Origin: Arthrobacter sp. AZCC_0090
Lineage (GTDB): Bacteria; Actinomycetota; Actinomycetes; Actinomycetales; Micrococcaceae
Assembly: GCF_014207375.1 (NCBI RefSeq)
Contig: NZ_JACHEE010000013.1
Span: forward strand, 105,644-169,643
Direction of reading: 5' to 3'
Length of the DNA stretch: 64,000 nt
Shown: positions 18,408 to 28,276 of the stretch, piece by piece
Numbering within the stretch: position 1 is the stretch's first letter
Layout: each line of letters begins with the position of its first letter
Translations under genes and position numbers: made by a program
Notes under the pieces: generated by a model
Seen by the model: the letters and a program-made list of their open reading frames with translations, nothing else
Database searches by the model: none
What the model was told of the DNA's origin: nothing

Positions 18408-19058
18408 ATGGTTGACATCACGGCAGCCGAATTGCAGGCGGCAGAGAAGATTTTTGGTGACCGTCTGGGGCTCGCGCAACGGTACGTAGAACATTTGGCG
18501 ACGTCGGGGACCGAGCGCGGGCTGATCGGCCCGCGTGAAGTTCCCCGCCTCTGGAGCCGGCATGTTCTCAATTGTGCCGTCATCGAGTCGGCCATAGCCC
18601 ACGGAAGCCACGTTGCGGATGTAGGTTCAGGTGCTGGGCTTCCCGGCTTGTGCTTGGCGATTGCACGTCCTGACCTTGAACTCACGTTGATCGAACCTCT
18701 CGAACGCCGGGTTATCTGGCTCCAGGAGGTAGTGGATGATCTGGGGCTGGACAACGTCACCGTGATGCGCACCCGGGCTGAGCTTGCGGTGGGAATGGTC
18801 AACGCTGACGTCGTTACAGCGAGGGCGGTCTCTGCTTTGTCCAAGCTAGCTGGCCTGACCATTCCCTTGCTTAACGGCAAAGGCGAAGTGGTGGCGATCA
18901 AGGGCCGCAGCGCTGCCGAAGAGATTGAGCAAGCTGCAAAGGTCATCCGCAAGCTCGGAGGTGTGGAAACATCCGTTGTGGTTTGTGGACAGGAACTTTT
19001 GGAGGAACCCACCACAGTGGTGAGGATCGTCGTCAACAAACAGCGGAAGATCCCTTAG
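18408..19058 (+). CDS. rsmG: 16S rRNA (guanine-527-N7)-methyltransferase RsmG
   Basis: A 216-residue SAM-dependent methyltransferase acting on 16S rRNA G527. Its loss is known to give low-level streptomycin resistance. The SAM-binding motif I VADVGSGAGLPGLCLAIARP, the acidic end of the second strand in LTLIEPLERR and the TARAVSALSKLAGL motif match RsmG. It begins 6 bp after khpB and is followed by an 80-bp gap before parA. Confidence 0.95.
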   Translation: MVDITAAELQAAEKIFGDRLGLAQRYVEHLATSGTERGLIGPREVPRLWSRHVLNCAVIESAIAHGSHVADVGSGAGLPGLCLAIARPDLELTLIEPLERRVIWLQEVVDDLGLDNVTVMRTRAELAVGMVNADVVTARAVSALSKLAGLTIPLLNGKGEVVAIKGRSAAEEIEQAAKVIRKLGGVETSVVVCGQELLEEPTTVVRIVVNKQRKIP

Positions 19059-19138
19059 CTTCGGCGCTGTGTCCCGCGTGTCCGCAGCCGAGCGGTTAAG
19101 CTAGAGAACGGCAGCTAGAGCCGAATGAGAGTGAGAGT

Positions 19139-20200
19139 GTGACAGTGGGCAGTAGCGAAACCTCCACGCAGCGGATCCCGCCGTTTATTTCCCTAGGGTC
19201 CGCGCGGGCTATGGCTGCGCCCTCGGCGTCGTTTGAATCCGCGCTGATGCGCACGAATTTGGTTGCAAATTCCGCTGTTTCACGTGAAACCTTGATTGTC
19301 GGAAACGACAATGTCATGGACTCCATCGACGACTCCAGTCCAATTGCGCGCCAGCTCGCCAACGAGACCCGACGCCGCGAACGGCTGGTGGGACGCGAGC
19401 TGCCCAAGCCTGAGAAGACACGTATTTTCACAGTGTCCAATCAAAAGGGTGGGGTGGGAAAAACCACCACCACGGTCAACATCGCGGCTGCTTTAGCTTC
19501 TGCCGGACTCAATGTCCTGGTGATCGACATAGACCCCCAGGGCAATGCGTCCACCGCTCTTGGAATTGAGCATCACGCCGACGTTGACAGTATTTACGAT
19601 GTACTGATCAATGACCTGCCACTGCGTGACGTCGTGGCTCCTTGCCCCGACATTCCCAATCTCATCTGCGCGCCGGCCACAATTCACCTGGCCGGCGCCG
19701 AAATTGAGTTGGTCTCCCTCGTTGCGCGTGAACAGCGCCTGCGCCGTGCAATCGATGTGTATTCGAAGGAACGAGCGAAGAACGGTGAAGGTCGCCTGGA
19801 CTTCATCTTCATCGACTGCCCGCCGAGCCTGGGCCTGCTGACCGTCAACGCCTTCTGCGCGGCCAGCGAGGTTCTCATTCCCATCCAGTGCGAGTACTAC
19901 GCGCTGGAAGGCCTCAGTCAGCTCCTCAAGAACATCGAAATGATCCAGAAGCATCTCAATGCTGATCTGGTCGTTTCCACCATTTTGCTGACGATGTACG
20001 ACGGCCGCACCAATCTTGCTGCACAGGTGGCGTCGGAAGTTCGCCAGCATTTCCCGGACCAAGTTCTCGGCGCCGTGGTTCCGCGCTCTGTGCGCATTTC
20101 TGAGGCGCCGAGTTACCAACAGACGGTGATGACTTATGATCCGTCATCCAGCGGCGCGTTGTCCTACATGGAAGCCGCAGCGGAAATCGCCGAGCGCTAG
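19139..20200 (+). CDS. parA: Chromosome-partitioning ATPase ParA (Soj)
   Basis: A 353-residue ParA ATPase that forms a nucleoid-bound gradient and moves ParB-parS complexes. The deviant Walker A KGGVGKTTT (from residue 103) has the signature lysine, and VLVIDIDPQGNASTALG and FIFIDCPPSLG match the family. About 95 residues precede the ATPase fold; this extension contains a perfect parS core in its DNA (19276-19290, encoding VSRET). The start could be GTG 19139, GTG 19145 or a later ATG (19316). It pairs with parB downstream. Confidence 0.95.
   Translation: MTVGSSETSTQRIPPFISLGSARAMAAPSASFESALMRTNLVANSAVSRETLIVGNDNVMDSIDDSSPIARQLANETRRRERLVGRELPKPEKTRIFTVSNQKGGVGKTTTTVNIAAALASAGLNVLVIDIDPQGNASTALGIEHHADVDSIYDVLINDLPLRDVVAPCPDIPNLICAPATIHLAGAEIELVSLVAREQRLRRAIDVYSKERAKNGEGRLDFIFIDCPPSLGLLTVNAFCAASEVLIPIQCEYYALEGLSQLLKNIEMIQKHLNADLVVSTILLTMYDGRTNLAAQVASEVRQHFPDQVLGAVVPRSVRISEAPSYQQTVMTYDPSSSGALSYMEAAAEIAER
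19276..19291. other. parS: parS site inside parA
   Basis: TGTTTCACGTGAAACc, 15 of 16 positions of the palindromic parS consensus, inside the parA N-terminal extension. Confidence 0.9.
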
Positions 20201-20267
20201 ACTTTCTGAATCACTGCAACATCCTTGGCGGGCTCCATTCTTGCCATTCCACCGGAGGGACATACTA

Positions 20268-21458
20268 ATGAGCGAAAAGCGACGAGGCCTGGGTAGGGGT
20301 CTTGGGGCTCTCATTCCCAGCTCCGCTTCGGCTGGCGCATCGGGCAATGGCGTTCCGGCATCGCGCCCCGTGGACCTCTTCTTTCCTGAGGCACGCAAAG
20401 CACCAGAGACGGCGGATATTCCGGAGGTGCTTGAGACTGAGGTAGCGAAGAGCTCCCCATCGCGGGGCTCTTCGGCCACGAGTTCGACGGCGGAAGAGAC
20501 TCCGGCGACGAAGTCGCCTGCGTCTAAAGCCCCCGCTAGATCAAAGCCAGCCGCTGCGAACGCATCTACTGCCGATGCTGCCGGAGACTCCGTTTCTGAC
20601 ACTGCTGCTGTGGATGCGCCCGAGGTTGAGCTGGTCGAGGTTCCAGGTGCGCGTTTCGCTGAAATTCCCGTTGGCGACATCCACCCCAACCGCAAGCAGC
20701 CACGCAGCGTCTTCGATGAGGACGACATGGCAGAGCTGGTTCACTCCGTCAAGGAAATAGGTGTCCTCCAGCCAATTGTTGTACGTACTTCAACCGAAAT
20801 GGGTGGAGAACCGTATGAGTTGGTGATGGGTGAGCGACGCTGGAGGGCAGTTCAGGCCGCGGGCCTCGAAACTATCCCGGCGATCGTCCGGGACACCAAC
20901 GACGATGACCTCCTGCGCGATGCTCTGTTGGAGAACCTCCACCGTAGTCAACTAAATCCCTTGGAAGAGGCGGCTGCATACCAGCAGCTACTTGAGGACT
21001 TCGGTACCACCCATGAGCAACTGGCGGATCGAATTGGTCGCTCGCGCCCGCAGGTGTCCAACACTCTTCGTCTTCTCAAGCTTCCTCCTCTGGTTCAACG
21101 GCGCGTCGCCGCTAGCGTGTTGTCGGCAGGTCATGCACGCGCCCTACTCGCTCTTCCGGATGCCGCTGCGATGGAGCGCCTCGCACAGAAAGTCGTTGCC
21201 GAAGGAATGTCAGTGCGCGCCACGGAAGAAGCCGTGGCACTGTACCAGGATCCTACGGTGCCACCTAAAAACAGCATCCCGCGCCCTAACGCACGTCACG
21301 AGCGCCTGGATTACCTTGCTTCGTCTCTTTCTGATCGTTTGGACACCAACGTGAAGATCACGTTGGGTGCCCGCAAGGGTCGGGTCAGCATTGAGTTCGC
21401 GAGTGTCGAAGATCTCAACCGCATCATGGATGTCTTGTCCCCCGACGCCGAGGGCTAG
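20268..21458 (+). CDS. parB: Chromosome-partitioning protein ParB (Spo0J)
   Basis: A 396-residue CTP-dependent DNA clamp that loads at parS. Residues 1-12 (KRRGLGRGLGAL) are the conserved ParA-contacting N-terminus. A low-complexity linker follows to about 118. The CTP-binding boxes are GERRWRA (188-194) and ENLHRSQLNPLEEA (222-235). The helix-turn-helix is TTHEQLADRIGRSRPQVSNTLR, and the C-terminal dimerisation domain is conserved. ATG 20268 is chosen with GGAGGG upstream. It is followed by a strong terminator and the parS-rich gene-free island. Confidence 0.96.
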   Translation: MSEKRRGLGRGLGALIPSSASAGASGNGVPASRPVDLFFPEARKAPETADIPEVLETEVAKSSPSRGSSATSSTAEETPATKSPASKAPARSKPAAANASTADAAGDSVSDTAAVDAPEVELVEVPGARFAEIPVGDIHPNRKQPRSVFDEDDMAELVHSVKEIGVLQPIVVRTSTEMGGEPYELVMGERRWRAVQAAGLETIPAIVRDTNDDDLLRDALLENLHRSQLNPLEEAAAYQQLLEDFGTTHEQLADRIGRSRPQVSNTLRLLKLPPLVQRRVAASVLSAGHARALLALPDAAAMERLAQKVVAEGMSVRATEEAVALYQDPTVPPKNSIPRPNARHERLDYLASSLSDRLDTNVKITLGARKGRVSIEFASVEDLNRIMDVLSPDAEG

Positions 21459-21475
21459 TCTGTCCGATTTCTATG

Positions 21476-21515
21476 AAATGGGGTTTGCTTCTGAGGGAGC
21501 AAACCCCATTTTTGT
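21476..21515. terminator. Strong terminator after parB
   Basis: A perfect 14-bp stem (21476-21489 with 21498-21511), an 8-nt loop, then a T-rich tail (ATTTTTGTTT). It ends the rpmH-parB operon. The A-run on the left would also support termination in the opposite direction. Confidence 0.92.
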
Positions 21516-21756
21516 TTGTCTCGGTTGCTGTGCGCGTGTGGTTCGTCTAGAGCTCTAGGCTCTAGGCGCGCGCCGCTTCTGTGTTCGATTCCCAGCTGAT
21601 CGTGCCGGTGCTGCGTCAGAACGATCAGGCGCTTCTTCTGGCACTTCTCTGCTGCAGGCCTTCCTGCGGGGAGCAGGCTATTCCCTGCAGTGCGGGTGAC
21701 GTGCCACATGTGCCGGTTGCCTAGCGGTCGCGGTATTGTTCCATTGCCTTGCCTTG

Positions 21757-21782
21757 GCAGGTGTTTCACGTGAAACACCTGC
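21757..21782. other. parS: parS with 26-nt palindromic extension
   Basis: TGTTTCACGTGAAACA at 21762-21777 is a perfect 16-mer. Dyad symmetry extends to 26 nt (21757-21782). Confidence 0.95.
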
Positions 21783-22620
21783 GTGCTGTAGGTGTCGCGA
21801 TGGGCGGAACGCGCCCATGCATTTGCGTCCTGGCGATCCAATCCACCAAGTGGTCCTCTCAAGAACTTTCGAGACTTGTTCGGGCTCTTGTGATTCGGGA
21901 GTGCTGGAGGTCTGGATGAACGGTTGTCCGGGCGCTTTATCCTGGGTGTCTTCTTCGCGATTGGTGGTCACCTCTGTCCGCGATCGAGGCTGTAGCCCTC
22001 GTCGATGAAGCCTCTGGTACGGCGTCGGCGCATCATGCGCGGCAACTTTTCCGTGTAGGACTCTGTATGGCTGCAGAGTAGGTGCTATTCCGGGCGCGCG
22101 GATGTGATGGCCATTCAGGGACGCGCGCTGCATCGGGACAGTCAGAGCCCACTTGGGCGAGGCAATCGATATCGACAAGTTCATGCTCGCGCGTTTCACG
22201 TGAAACACCTGCGTGCTGTACGGTGTCGCGATGGGCGGAACGCGCCCATGCATTTGCGTACTGGCGATCCAATCCACCAAGTGGTCCTCTCAAGAACTGT
22301 CGAGATTTGTTCGGGTTCTTGTGATTCGGGAGTGCTGGAGGTCTGGATGAGCGGTTGTCCGGGCGCTTTATCCTGGGTGTCTTCTTCGCGATTGGTGGTC
22401 ACCTCTGTCCGCGATCGAGGCTGTAGCCCTCGTCGGTGAAGTCTCTGGTACGGCGTCGGCGCATCATGCGCGGCAACTTTTCCGTGTAGGACTCTGTATG
22501 GCTGCAGAGTAGGTGCTATTCCGGGCGCGCGGATGTGATGGCCATTCAGGGACGCGCTGCATCGGGACAGTCAGAGCCCACTCGGGCGAGGCAGTCCATA
22601 TCGATAAGTTCGTGCTCGCG
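21762..22620 (+). repeat. Tandem duplication of a 430-bp parS-bounded unit
   Basis: Copy one (21762-22191, 430 bp) and copy two (22192-22620, 429 bp) each begin with a parS, and a third parS starts right after copy two. By eye the copies differ by about 12 substitutions, one single-base insertion and one two-base deletion, so they are about 97% identical. Neither copy encodes a convincing protein. Confidence 0.95.
22192..22207. other. parS: parS site
   Basis: CGTTTCACGTGAAACA, 15 of 16 consensus positions, at the junction of the two repeat copies. Confidence 0.93.
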
Positions 22621-22636
22621 CGTTTCACGTGAAACA
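22621..22636. other. parS: parS site
   Basis: CGTTTCACGTGAAACA, immediately after the second repeat copy. Confidence 0.93.
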
Positions 22637-22959
22637 TTCGCGGCCGCAATCACCCGGTACCGATGCCCTAGGATCCCAAAGGGGTGGATTCTTGGCTTTC
22701 CGCGTTCCCATATCAAGGCCGTCCTTCAACATCGCCGACAAGACGTCCTCTCCTATCTAGATCCATCTCTCGGATTGGTGAATGCTGCTCACGGAAGACG
22801 TCTCATCGATGCCCACATGCGATGCTCTGTTTGTGGGGTGAGTACACGAAGGACGCGGCGGATGGTGTTGGCTGAGGCCTGTTGCTGCAGGGCCGCTACT
22901 GACAAGCGGGGGGCAGCCCGCTAGGTATCGTCACTTCGTAACCGGAAGCAAGGACTCAA

Positions 22960-22975
22960 TGTTTCACGTGAAACG
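22960..22975. other. parS: parS site
   Basis: TGTTTCACGTGAAACG, 15 of 16 positions. Confidence 0.93.
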
Positions 22976-24474
22976 AACCGCAGATCCCACGGTCCCTTTT
23001 TGCGTCCGAGCCAGGTTGCTGGATCGCGCCAGTGTTCCATTTGGATAGGTGACTCCTTTGCTGTTTCACGGAGAACGAGAACATTGGAGCTGGGCAACAC
23101 CGACCCAGGGCGACGTCTCGGTGCGGAATTGGTAGTCCACTCGCAGTCCGGTAGCTTCTGTTTTAGGCAGATGCCGTGCGGCAACTGGGCGGGACAACTT
23201 TGTGGCTCATCTGGTTCATGAACTCACCCTAGAAAAGGTGAGAGTCTGTCACTTCCGGGCCTCGCTCTATCCCCAATGGAACTCTGGGCTAAGGCCGTAC
23301 TCCCGGTCCGACCCATTCTCGGCAGCGTCGAATCGAATTGTGCGGTGCACTTTTCCAGCTTCTTGCGTCGCGAATTTGTGTACATGCCCCCTAGGATCGC
23401 TTGCACGTTGAGTTCCAGGTTTCGTTTTCAATGAAGGCATGGCTCGGGGATTTGGCTCTAGAACTGCGTTCCGATGAATGTGTGGATAGCCACGAGTGGA
23501 TCCGGCATCCGACTGATGGGGCCGCCCGCTACCCTCCGGGTGACGCCGAATGCCCGTGCCCCGTGCGCTGCGCTTCGTGCTCTGCGCTCTGTGATTAGCG
23601 CCCTTGCCTGTGTAGCGGTCTGCGAACTGTCGCAGTGATCATGTGTTGTTGATAGCCATATCCGATCTCGGGATGACAGTCGGAATGTTCGGGATTGTAG
23701 TACGCGTGGTTTCGCGTTGGCAGGCTGAGGATTGGGAGCGTGCCCGTTCTCCTGGGCCGGTGCCGGCTGGAGACGTGCTCGTAGGGCGACTGTTTCCACA
23801 CCTTGGATTCCTGATGGCGGGTGTCTTGCTGAAGTGCCGCGCGCACGCTTGTGGGGGCAGAGCACGGGAAATCTACATCGAGTCCTGGTTTCCCCGGCCT
23901 TCGAAGCGGCTACCTAAGCTGGGCTATCGTCTCCGGACTGAACGCCGTGCGAGCCGAGAGGATCTGTTTGGCTTGAAGTTTCCCAGGCTGGCGCTGAGGT
24001 GAGGGATACGCTGCGTCACCGGCTTTTCGAAGAAGTGCGGTCCGACTCCGCTGTCGTAGCATGGCTCTCGTTGGGCTGGTGATTTTAGGGTCGCCTAGAA
24101 GCTCCGTGCTCAGACTTTGGGTGTAGTAGGTGCTTGGTCGAGCTGTTCGCCTCAAAATTACAGGCTGCTCGTATCCCGGGATCTAACTTAGGCATCCTTG
24201 AGTCCCCAACGCTTTGACGCCTGACGGCTCCTAACCAGCGAGGGTGTGGCGTGGATTAGATTATTCGGAGTAGGGGAAGCGGCAGTAATCTCTGCTCCTT
24301 CTCATCTGTATCAGCAGGCCTCGGTCTTCGTTGTCAGCAGTCGTCTACTCCCCCTCAGCGAGCCGAGCGTCAGCGAGCAGCTGGTCTGCGTCTCTGGACG
24401 GATGGGTGCGACACTAGTGAGCTCGCATGGAGTCTTGCCGTTCCCATTGGAGAGCACTGGTGGACTAGGAGGGT

Positions 24475-24565
24475 GTTTTGGGGCCAGGGCTTGGCCCGGG
24501 GCCAGCGCCAGGGCTTGGGCCAGCGCATGGGCTGGGGCTTGGGCCGAAGTTTGGGCATAGGGCTT
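24475..24565. repeat. GC-rich low-complexity repeat
   Basis: Irregular tandem repeats of GGGCTTGGGCC / GGGCCAGCGC type (gggcttggcccggggccagc and variants) run for about 90 bp. They could form stable secondary structure. The frames through it encode only repetitive Ala/Trp/Gly or Pro/Arg strings. Confidence 0.75.
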
Positions 24566-24920
24566 GCGGCCTCGTGCCGCGACGACCCATCGGTGCCTTG
24601 AGCAGTCCCGTGTCTTGTGATGGCAGGAAGCGTTAGCGACGAGCTGTCGCCGTGCTGGATTTGCGTTGTCGAGTATTACGGAGGCTCGGCGGGGAACTAG
24701 TTTGAGGACTGGCCGACTGAGCCCCGGCGACGATCCGAGGAGTCATATCTGGTGTCGCTTCGAGACCGTCGCTTTTCGTATTCGCGCCTGAGATGGCCCC
24801 AGAGAGTGTCGACGAACAATCGGGCGTACAGCACCGTGGCAGGTCCACTCATGCGTTTGCGAGTCTCAGAGAGCGTGATGCCCTCCTGTTGAAAAGTCGA
24901 AGACCCCCGGTGGATATCGT

Positions 24921-25273
24921 TGTGGATAACTTTGTTGATAACTCTTCTGCTCACTGCGACTAACAGTCTCAGATCTGTTTACGTCTGCTCGGTTCGCCGC
25001 CAGATTTTCGGGGTAGTCAGGCTCCCTGCTGTCTTGTTTCACGTGAAACAAGACAGCAAGCCAATAGTTGGAGCAAATTGGGGCTTTTGGTTCGGATTTT
25101 GGCCAGTTCTGGCCTTTTTGAGGCCGATCTCCGATATCCCCACAGGTCCGACCGTGCACTGATCCTGCGGTCGAGCCGAGATACCCGTACACCGCGCATC
25201 TTGCTCGAACAGCAGCGCGGCTGTGGGTAATCTTTTGGTCGGTGGATATCGCTGTGGATAACTATGTGCATAA
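24921..25273. other. Second DnaA-box cluster within the parS island
   Basis: TGTGGATAA (perfect) occurs at 24921-24929 and 25253-25261. One-mismatch boxes are TGTTGATAA at 24933-24941, TGTGGGTAA at 25222-25230 and TGTGCATAA at 25265-25273. The phrase GGTGGATATCG precedes both perfect boxes. The cluster lies about 9.5 kb from dnaA and brackets the parS at 25035. It may titrate DnaA or assist origin firing; function is inferred. Confidence 0.65.
25027..25058. other. parS: parS in a perfect 32-nt palindrome
   Basis: TGTTTCACGTGAAACA at 25035-25050 is embedded in a fully symmetric sequence from 25027 to 25058, with arms TGCTGTCT and AGACAGCA beyond the parS core. Confidence 0.95.
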
Positions 25274-25432
25274 CTTTACGACCGTCGGTGGATATCTTCC
25301 CTCGTCGTGAGCGTGAGTGGCACCACCATGGGTCTTCCGTTGGTGTATCACGGTTCGACGATCGCGGGCAGTAATGGCTTTCAGAACTTCCAAGCTTCTG
25401 TTAGAGGGAAGGCCGGCGCCGCGGTCCCCCTA

Positions 25433-25448
25433 TGTTTCACGTGAAACG
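25433..25448. other. parS: parS site
   Basis: TGTTTCACGTGAAACG, 15 of 16 positions. Confidence 0.93.
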
Positions 25449-27427
25449 GCGGCTGCGCCAACGGACTCCTGTGCCAGAGCCTTCCGTGCTCTGGAGAACA
25501 AACTAGACGCCCACACGAGGCATCGAGACGTTTGTTGGAGTCGATGCCGTACGCGGCTATTACGCAGCTATTGTGGCAACGCCAGCTATGGGAGCCCTGG
25601 TTCCTCATGCCCCCGAAGGGCTAGCTGTTGACCTGCGTTATCTGTGGAGAATGAGTAGGTGCTTCGCGGACACTCTTAGGGGCTGAAGCTGGTAGACCCA
25701 GGGCACACCCATCGACTCCAACTTCGAACCTTGTTCCAAGATCGCAGATCGTAGGTAGAGGCCTACCGGGAGCACTGTTGTCGCGTAAGGTGGCGAACGT
25801 CCGTACCAAAATCTTCGATCCGATGTCTTCGCGCGGGCGACCGGTTCGCAGTTGTGGGGGCAAGGCTTCACGCCGCCGGCCGCGTAGGCCCTCGGCAGAC
25901 GGCAGATACTCAGGGTTGGCGGAGCCAGATGTCAGCCTTGAGCTCGAGAGCGGCCCAACGCGAAGGGATTCCAGGCATGGTGCGAATGGTCGCGGGTTGC
26001 TCCTCCCCTGGGCAGACACAGGGCGACTGGTTGCACTAACCTGGCGAACCGTTACGCTCGCGTATTTGTATAGAAGGAAGTACCGATTGATCTCGATGGT
26101 GATCTGACGATTGCACGCAGAGAGTGTCTAGAAGGCGGACCAGAGAGCATCTAGAAAGGCGAAAGTTTGAGATAGTGCCCTGGCCCCCGAGCGAGTCTGG
26201 CCCCCGAGCGAGTCTGGCGCACGACGCGGAGAGCCGTGCACAATGCCAGCGATGGCCAACGGATGCCAGCCAGATCGCGGGGATAAAGGCGCTCCATTCA
26301 AGGCTAGTGCGAGTTGACCAATGGGTGTGTTTGATTCGGACTCCCAATCCTGCCCACGGCAAGGCGGGTCCTGCTGGGCGCCGCTCTATCGTCAACACTC
26401 TGCCGGTCTCCTAGAACTGTTTCAGAAGCCGACGGCGGTGTATTCCCAATTTGCGGCGGCCATTGCATCTAGGAAGGCTGTCGGGGTACTCCTGATCTCA
26501 ATGAGATGGGTCCTGCCGAGCGCGATGCGCTACGCTTCAAACCTTGGTCTAAACTCCAATTTCCATGCTTTTGCTCGCCAGGCCGGACTCATAGGCAACA
26601 ATCCACAAATGAGGGGGCAAGCGGCTAACCAGGGAAGCCGGAATATGTGGTTGGCCCGCCTCATTCCCCATAGCCGATCGCTGCGATCATACCGCGTGTC
26701 TGGGATCAGCCAACGTGCGGACAGGAGGTGCTCGGATTTCCTTGGCTGCATCGTGCGTCCTGACTGCAGGCGGCAGTATCACCCCAAGTGGACTATTAAT
26801 CAACCGGTCTAGTATGAGCATTCCTCCTGCCGTGAGAACCACGTTGCCCCTATCACCAGTTCGGTCAGCTATTGAGAAACCCGGGCCGGGCAGGACTCGG
26901 ACCCTACAGACTGCGGATTCCTGAGTAGCGGGTGCTAGAGCTCGGAGTGGTAGGAAGGGCTCCTCCCAGCTAGCGGGCGGACCGTTTGGAGGCCTGTCTA
27001 GCTTCGGCCGAGCATGCTTGAAACCCAAGGGGCCCGGGGCCTAAGAAGCTTTGCACGCGAACAGCCTGCAGCGCGAACAAGCCTGCAGCGAAGACAATCT
27101 GTAATCTGAACACCTCGAGCCCAAACAGCCCGCAACCAGATGGATCCCCAGGTCGGGAGGCGGTCCCTTCTGTTGTCAAAGCTCCAGGACGGTCTCGGTT
27201 GGGCATCTCGGTTGCGCAGCTGGGCGCTGCTCAAGGCGGTGAACCCCTTTGTGCTGACGCCCATCAGGATCACTCCCAATACCCTGGTGGAAGCAAATTT
27301 CGCACTCTGGACGCTCGCCGTGCCTGTTGACGGGTATTGCACAGACAAGAGCCACGGATTACGGGTACTTCTACTGTGCCAAACGGTCCCCCGTGTCGCG
27401 GGCTGCCTTTGCTCTAAACGCATGCGT

Positions 27428-27443
27428 CGTTTCACGTGAAACA
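27428..27443. other. parS: parS site
   Basis: CGTTTCACGTGAAACA, 15 of 16 positions. Confidence 0.93.
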
Positions 27444-27733
27444 ACGGGAGGAGCTGGCGCCAACCCCGCGGCCTCATGCGTAGAGGCCACTAGGGTCATC
27501 TGCTATTTCGCGTTGGCTGTGAGGGTTCGTCACCTCGAACAAGGAGCGTGGGCGCGCGTATGGTCAGCACGGGGCTTGCCGAGCACAGCTGTCCACACCA
27601 GCCAATGAGCAGCGTGCTATTCGAGCCCGCTATTGCATAGGGAGACATCATCTGAGGCAATGCGCTTGAAAGGCGCGTAGGCAACAAGCGCCACGATCGA
27701 AGGAACCGCAGGGTGCGCACTGCAAGTTCATGG

Positions 27734-27749
27734 TGTTTCACGTGAAACA
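27734..27749. other. parS: parS site
   Basis: TGTTTCACGTGAAACA, a perfect 16-mer. Confidence 0.95.
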
Positions 27750-27826
27750 ATCCCTAAGAGCGCTGCTTGAATTTCTCCTTCGACTTCCCACCAAGATGCA
27801 TCCATAAGCCCGGCAGTGGCACGTCT

Positions 27827-27842
27827 TGTTTCACGTGAAACG
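27827..27842. other. parS: parS site
   Basis: TGTTTCACGTGAAACG, 93 bp from the previous site, the closest pair in the island. Confidence 0.93.
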
Positions 27843-28179
27843 GCGCCCTTGGCCGCTAAGGACCTTGCGCCAAGTCAAGGAGTTCCATGCTTGATGCGAC
27901 GAAAATGCGTCTTCTGGCAAGAGGCTTCCCAAGGGGCTCAAAAGCACGGGAAGGGGAAATTCCGCGCGGCCAGCCACTAACTCAACCGCAATCCACCCCT
28001 ACCCAAGATAGGTAAAAGGTAACTTCGCAAATGAATGGCTTTCCCTCAAAATTCGCTGGTTTTGAAATGGAAAAAGGTTCCTGATGCGTGAATTGAGCCC
28101 GGAGCCGCTGGGCCGGAGCCGCTGGGCCGGAGCCGTCGGCGCCGGCCCAGAGCCGTCGGACACGAAAGAGCGCGGACAC

Positions 28180-28222
28180 GAAAAAGCCGGTGGCTCCCAC
28201 TCACAAGCGAGAACCACCGGCT
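28180..28222 (-). terminator. Terminator after trxA
   Basis: On the minus strand AGCCGGTGGTTCTC pairs with GGGAGCCACCGGCT (two G-U pairs), with a 10-nt loop and a following TTTT run. It ends the trxBA transcript at the edge of the parS island. Confidence 0.85.
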
Positions 28223-28276
28223 GAGTCAGGAAGCGTCACAAAACAGCGGCGCCCGAACCCAAGGACAGAACGAGTC

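Larger units (their letters stand above)
21459..28276. other. parS island: 6.8 kb without convincing genes
   Basis: Between parB and trxA no frame shows a recognisable protein, consistent GC-rich third positions, or a start with a good ribosome-binding site. Open frames are short (all below about 165 codons), overlap each other on both strands, and run through repeats. The stretch carries nine parS sites (21762, 22192, 22621, 22960, 25035, 25433, 27428, 27734 and 27827), a 430-bp tandem duplication, a DnaA-box cluster (24921-25273), short direct repeats and a GC-rich low-complexity run. Its base composition looks lower in GC than the flanking genes. Inference: a centromere-like loading zone for ParB. 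Remnants of decayed genes cannot be excluded. Confidence 0.75.

Noticed and set aside
21541..21610. tRNA-like T-arm GTTCGATTCC at 21583-21592
   Set aside because: No acceptor, D or anticodon arms can be folded around it.
23062..23076. Degenerate parS (TGTTTCACGGAGAAC)
   Set aside because: Three mismatches destroy the palindrome; probably a decayed site, so not counted.
25101..25119. GGCCA-GTTC-TGGCC followed by TTTTT as a terminator
   Set aside because: Only a 5-bp stem, and no gene precedes it on either strand.
26182..26220. Short tandem repeat (two copies of a 17-bp unit, CTGGCCCCCGAGCGAGT) considered as CRISPR-like
   Set aside because: The copies are directly adjacent with no spacers and no cas genes nearby; no CRISPR array seen in the window.
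26321..26812. 163-codon ORF in the parS island
   Set aside because: No motif, no good ribosome-binding site, mixed third-position use. Other island frames such as 25621-26019 fail in the same way.
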